The notes under the pieces were generated by a model that did no database searches, was not told the DNA's origin, and saw only the letters and a program-made list of their open reading frames with translations. Below are positions 58,981 through 64,000 of a stretch of DNA of 64,000 bases, in pieces (position 1 is the first letter of the stretch; each line of letters starts with the position of its first letter). The DNA is taken from assembly GCF_027409185.1 (NCBI RefSeq), contig NC_084461.1:142335001-142399000 (forward strand). The letters run 5' to 3'. The stretch comes from Cynocephalus volans. Its lineage: Eukaryota > Chordata > Mammalia > Dermoptera > Cynocephalidae. The translations under genes were made by a program, and so were the position numbers.

Positions 58981-59393
58981 TGCAGTGGATTGAATTATGT
59001 CCCCTCAAAACTCACTGAAGCTTTAATTGTGTCCCCCAAGTTTTATGTATTAGAAATTTGGTCCCCACTGTGACTGTTAAGAGGGTGGGAAATCCTATTA
59101 CAGTAATCAAAAGCTGGAGTCTCAAAGAGATGATTAGATTGTAGGATCATGCTTTTAGGAAGGATTAAAAATGTTGGTCAGGGGTGTGGTTCTGAGGGCT
59201 TTAAAAAGAGAGTGAATGAAAAGCTCTCTCTCCTTCCACCATCTCACAATGCGAGACCCCTGGGTCACTGTCACCACCACCAGATGGACTTTGGACTTTT
59301 CAGCCTCAAACTGTAAGCAAGAAATTTCATTTTTCTTTATAAATTACCCAGTTCCAGGTATTTTGTTATAAGCAACAGAAATGGACTAATACA
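58981..59393 (+). mobile_element. Solo MaLR-type LTR
   Basis: Same subfamily as 3404-3825: TGCAGTGGATTGAATTATGT start, 'gtgggaaatcctattacag', 'gcgagacccctgggtcactg' and end GGACTAATACA. Imperfect 5-bp TSD (TTATG/ATATG). It landed in the old L1M fragment. Confidence 0.8.
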
Positions 59394-59439
59394 ATATGGC
59401 AATTAAAATTGAACTATATCTCATGAATAAACTGCAAAA

Positions 59440-59712
59440 TAGTACTTAATATAGTCGTATTGAGTTTGTTATTATTTTGCCGATGGTACTACTATAAGCA
59501 GTTTACATGTGAATATTAACTTGTATAATTCTCATGACAACCCTGTGATGTGGGTACTATTAGCATCTGCATTTTATAGGTGAGGAAAGTAAGGTACAGA
59601 GAAATTTAAGTAGTTATCCGAAGGTCTCAAAGCTGTCAGTGGCAGAGTTGGGCTGTAAACCACTCAGTCTGGCTCCAGAAACTGGTGCTTTAAACATTAC
59701 ACCTGCCTTGTA
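59440..59712 (-). mobile_element. MIR SINE relic
   Basis: Reverse MIR: 'ttataggtgaggaaagtaag', 'cagtggcagagttgggctgt' and 'ccactcagtctggctccaga'. Confidence 0.75.
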
Positions 59713-60073
59713 AAACAGACAGAATGCTGAGCAACAAAAATATAATGTTAAGCAAAATGTTCAATTTGGAAGATATATATAATATGATTCTCTATTATTT
59801 AGGGTTAGGCTCAGCCACATTTAACAACAACAACAACAAAAAGAAGTGGCTTAAACAAGATAGAGATTTATTTATGATGTAAAATAAATCTAGAAGTAGG
59901 TAGACCAAGGCTGATAGGAATGCCTCAAGGTGATGAGGGACCTAGATCTTTCTGTTCCATAACCCTTAGCACTGGTTTCCAACATCAAGGTGGTGTCATG
60001 AACCAAAGAGCTATTGGAAACCGATATGCATCAGAGTTACGTTCCAAGTAGGAAGAGGAAAGAAAAGGGGAGT

Positions 60074-60462
60074 GTCTTAGTTTTGTGTTGCTATAATGGA
60101 ATACCTGAGACTAGGTAATTCACAAAAGAAAGAGGTGTATTTAGCTCATGATTCTGGAGACTGAGGGGTCCAAGATTGGGTGGTCACATCTGGTCAGCTT
60201 CTGGGAGGGCCATGTGCTGTGTCAAAACATGGCAGAGAAACAGAAGGGGAACTGGAAGCATACGAAAAAGACCAAACACAAGAGGCAGGCTCTCTTTATA
60301 AAAACTCACTCTCACTGTAATCCAGTTCCAGAAGGAAGGCATCAATCCCTCTTAACACCCTTATCACCTCTTAAAGGCACCACCTCCCAACACCGCCACA
60401 TTGGGGACCAAGCCTCAACATGAGTTTCAGTGGGGATGAACCATATTCAAACCATAGAAAGG
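60074..60462 (-). mobile_element. MaLR (MST/MLT-type) LTR
   Basis: Plus-strand text 'cttagttttgtgttgctata', 'acctgagactaggtaattc' and 'caacaccgccacattgggga' is the reverse of a MaLR LTR. Solo. Confidence 0.75.
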
Positions 60463-60659
60463 AGGAAAGCAAAAGGTACACCTGACAGCCAAGTCCTTTT
60501 GAGGAGTCTTGCCAGTGACCTTTACTTTAACCTCATTGGCTTCCACTATAGCTGCAAGAGGAGGTAGGAAATGTAGTTCTTTAGTTGGGTGCTTTGTTGC
60601 CCAGCATAAATATGTTTTCTGTAAGGAGGAAAAGTAAATATTGAGCAGGCAACTAAGAG

Positions 60660-60901
60660 TTTCTGTCATAAATACCATTTATATAAGATTTAAAACAATG
60701 CTACATATTGTTTATGTAATGCAATATTGTTTTGGATTTTATATATACTTTTATAGTTTAAAAACATGCATGGGAATAATTTATATCAAATTTAGGACAA
60801 TAGTCATGTTTGGAGAAGGAAGAAGAAGAATTAGAGAGGGATACATGATACACTTCAACTTTATCTCAAACTTTTTTCCAAAAAAAAAAAAAAAAAAAAA
60901 T
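60660..60901 (+). mobile_element. Old LINE-like 3' end with poly(A)
   Basis: 'catgcatgggaataatttat', 'ggacaatagtcatgtttgga' and 'cacttcaactttatctcaaa' followed by A(20) resembles old L1M 3' UTRs. Confidence 0.45.
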
Positions 60902-61159
60902 CTAAAGCAAAAATGACATAATGTTGAAAATTGTTAAATTAGGAGGAGGGTAAGGCTTGATGTGTCTTTGGGGGGTGTTTGTGTGTCTCTAATTCTCTCC
61001 TTCTTTTGTGAAGTTCACTCACTCTTTCTGTCTCATTTTCCTCCCTTCCTGTATCCCTGAGAACCATCTCCCCTGTTGAAAGCTCAAACCCTCACCGAAC
61101 TAAGGACAGTTTGTTCCTAAGTACAGCATTTTTGCAGAGCACCTGCTTTAATAGTCATA

Positions 61160-61355
61160 AACTGGTTGAGAGCTTACCAAATGTCACACACTAAAAGCTA
61201 AGCCTTTTGTAAGTATTAACTTATTTAATCTTCACACGAGCCCTGGGAGCTAAAACCATTATTTCCATATTACAGAAGAGGAAACTAGGGCTCAGAGAGG
61301 CTATCTTTTCTACAGCCCCACAGTGCACAGGGGCAGAGTTCAGGTTGGAATCCAC
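61160..61355 (-). mobile_element. MIR SINE relic
   Basis: Reverse MIR: 'cagaagaggaaactagggct', 'cagagaggctatctttt' and 'aggggcagagttcaggttgg'. Confidence 0.75.
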
Positions 61356-61864
61356 ACTTGTCTGAGTTCAGAATCTGGGCTGGAAACCACCATGCTGTAG
61401 TGAGACACTTGATGAGTTCTTACGATGTCCAGCCACACACGCTGCCCCACTCCTCCTAGAACTTCTAGGAAGGGCTCTTGGCTTGTACCCAAACTGAGAC
61501 ACAAGAAATAAGGTGGGGTGCTGAGTCTGGAAGGAAAAATAAGCTGGATGTACCCTGTGCTTGGTAGGGTCTCAGTCTGAGGGGGCCACACAGAGTCAGG
61601 CTGAGATGAAGGAGAGAGCAAGCCAGGGGTTAACTGTTCAGACAGGGACCTTGGTCTAGATGTCAAACAAGTAGCAGAGCTTCTTATCTCTTTTATTCAT
61701 CACGGTCTTGCCTCTGCAAGGCAGGAAGCAGCAAGGCACTCAAGGTGGAAATTTCAGCCAGGAAGAGTATACATTCACTGAGGTCCCTAGTGCCATTTCT
61801 CTCTGAAATCTAAACCAGGGAGGGCATGGCTGCAATCACCTGCATTCTCATTGCCTGTTCACTT

Positions 61865-61995
61865 TGTTTTCTCTCTACAGAGCTCCTTGAGGACAGCGAC
61901 TGTGTCTGGTTCGAGATCTACCACAGTGAGGGCACACAGTAGAAACTTAAATGTTTGTGGAATAAACAGATGAATAAATAAATGAATAAGCAAAC
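61865..61995 (+). mobile_element. L2 LINE 3' end
   Basis: 'gctccttgaggacagcgact', 'cacagtgagggcacacagta' and 'tgtttgtggaataaacaga' form the typical L2 3' terminus. Confidence 0.75.
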
Positions 61996-62324
61996 ATAAC
62001 AGGACTGAGGTTCAGCAGAGTTCTCTGAATTGAGACCGAGTACTTAGCACAATAAATACAAAATCAAAGTTCCTTGAGGGCAACGACCAACGCATTATTT
62101 GTGTTTGTATGTCTTTCCCGAGCACTGTGCCCACAGTAGTGCTTGCTGGCTAGTTGCTGAGTTAAATTGAAATAAATTATCAAATAAAAACAGGGAATTT
62201 ATAACAATGGTCTGGAATGGTATGGAGGATTCCATAGATTCATATGTAAAGAGCCAGCAGCTTGTCTGAAAATGATCCCAAACCACAAATAAAAACGTCA
62301 TCAACCTCATTATCAAAAATAAAA

Positions 62325-62560
62325 TAACTATGGCCACCATTTGTTTGGTCCATCCTATGTGCCAGGTGCTGTTGAGCAGATTATTGCTAATACTTACCAT
62401 TGCTTTGCATGAGAGCTATTATTATTATTATTACCATTTTACACCAAAGAGACCCAGTCCCAAGGGTTAGGTGACTTCCTGATGATTAAACAGATCATCA
62501 AGGGTCCAGTTAGTATTTAAATGTGGGTCTCTGGGTCTGTGATTCTGCCATCCCAGGAAA
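62325..62560 (-). mobile_element. MIR SINE relic
   Basis: Reverse MIR: 'tcctatgtgccaggtgctgt', an (ATT)n, 'ccattttacaccaaagagac' and 'ctctgggtctgtgattctgc'. Confidence 0.75.
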
Positions 62561-64000
62561 CATGATTGTGGGGGGTTGAACCATTTTCTTTTCACATACC
62601 GAGTTGCAGCGTCAACAAATGGCAGTAAAGAAGTCGCATTTCTCTTTGTGGAAAGATGCTGACATATCCTGTAACCCCTCCCAAGGCACTGATGATTTTA
62701 TGGCTACTCTGAGTATACTTGAGCTATAATTCCTAACCTGACTGTTTTCTGTTGGCAAATCTACTGGATGTAATATAAGCCCTTATTTCCCATTGGCGTG
62801 ATGCTATGAATTGGTAGTATGCTTATGGAAACTCTTTGTATACCATAAAAATACCAACACTAATCATGAATATAAATGAAGAAAAACATAACTCCAAAAT
62901 ATGTACTTTCACAAACATTTATTAGGAAGCAAAAATCAGACACTGACTGTGAAGATTACACTGTAATTTTTTCTTACTTTTTAAAGAGGGTTTAAGCAAT
63001 CTAAGTGCAATGAGGTTTGAAATGAAAATACTGGCTTTCTTTCCTGGAAAATATGTGTCTAACAAGCTTCTTAAGCACTATTTTTTTGCTCCAGGGTCCT
63101 CTAGACTGAATTCAAATTAAAGTCTACTATCTTAAAATTTTTCTTATGAGTCAATATGCCTGAAAGCCTCTGCAATCAGGCTTTGACCAAGACATCTTGA
63201 TCCTTTTTTGTGATGTAAAATACTTTTTGCAATTATGAGTTTCTTCAACAATTTTAGGTCAGTTCTCTGGAAGATTCTTCCCTTGCTTCTTTTCTGCATT
63301 TGCAGCTTCTCCGTGAGTTTGTAGCCCTCTCTTCCTGAACAGCTCAAACCATCATTTACTCATTCTAAAAACTTCTTCCTTGGTGTCTCACTGTTTAGAC
63401 TCCTAACTTTTCAAAGTGAAATGTTGCCTTGGTCAACATTGTGGCTTTGGTGGAGAAGCATATGATTTGCATGTCTGCTCACAAAGCTATGTGATCAAAA
63501 ATGATTCCATCTCATGACTTAGTCCATTGTTTTTTCTCATTATTGTTGATATGCACTGATTTGGTGCCAAGTCACTCAGTTGATAATTGGCATGAGAGTT
63601 GGTTGCAGTAAGTGAGCCAGTGGTAAATACAAGTTGGGTTGCTGAGGAGCGTGTGTGCATGCGTGTGTGTGTGTATTTAGGATAAAAAATAGTTTAAATG
63701 TGGAAAGTTGCCAGTTGGGCCTCCACAGACTGGAGACTGTGCACACATTTTGCTTTTTTTGAAGCACGGGGCAGGATGCATCAGAACAACCAGGGATTCA
63801 CGGAGAGTGGAGCTCTGTGCTTATGGAATGTTAGCACTTCTTGAATAAGAAACAACCATAGGAAATCATGGTGATGTTGATCTAATTTAAAGTGTTGGTT
63901 TTATCAAAGAGGAAAAGAAGGTTCCAAGGGAGGTTGGGGGATAATTGGAAGGGGACAAAGGGTACAAAAACAATTTCTGGTAATGGGTATTTCCCCAATA
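62561..64000. other. Noncoding stretch, nothing recognised
   Basis: AT-rich DNA with a short TG repeat near 63650-63675. No gene recognised. Confidence 0.45.

Overview
This is nuclear DNA from a placental mammal. The signs are spliced, intron-interrupted coding exons, long interspersed LINE-1 (L1) elements, mammal-wide MIR/L2 relics, MaLR LTRs, MER5/MER20-like DNA transposon remnants and a nuclear insertion of mitochondrial DNA. No Alu, B1/B2, carnivore SINEC or ruminant SINE was seen. The two young SINEs are tRNA-derived; the clearer one resembles tRNA-Ile. As recalled, tRNA-Ile-derived 'CYN' SINEs mark colugos (Dermoptera), so a flying lemur such as Galeopterus is my best guess (inference, moderate confidence).

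The only protein-coding host gene I recognise is ATP10B, on the minus strand. It encodes a class-5 P4-ATPase lipid flippase. Its 5' coding exons lie at 26180-25874 (start codon at 26160), 24983-24789 and 9770-9566. All splice sites are canonical and all phases fit. The rest of the gene must lie beyond base 1. A further intact exon at 23928-23543 has its own ATG, an in-frame stop just upstream, and a donor in the same phase as the 24789 donor. It encodes a second, different version of the N-terminus plus TM1-TM2. It would join the shared 9770-9566 exon, giving a flippase with an alternative N-terminus. This is the most interesting signal in the window.

Layout: 1-9565 is intron with old repeats. 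9566-26180 holds the ATP10B 5' exons. 27152-33935 is a full-length L1 on the plus strand with a 12-bp target-site duplication (TSD), lying head-to-head with ATP10B. 35.6-36.7 kb has local duplications. 37002-37213 is a U2 snRNA retrocopy. 37515-40930 is an L1-5'-end-like element without ORFs; it carries a 1.6-kb mitochondrial insertion (NUMT) and a ~104-bp tandem repeat. 41799-42813 is an inverted, nearly identical L1 3' fragment. 45621-52195 is an older minus-strand full-length L1 with an 18-bp TSD; it is interrupted by a plus-strand L1 3' fragment, which itself contains a tRNA-derived SINE. 52.2-64 kb is ordinary repeat-rich noncoding DNA.

ATP10B exons A+B give an N-terminus with an acidic dileucine-type sorting signal. 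Exon C would give a polybasic N-terminus instead. The shared exon D starts the actuator domain (DGET). The remaining features are mostly the history of L1 activity: L1 copies themselves, and the SINEs and U2 copy it mobilised in trans.
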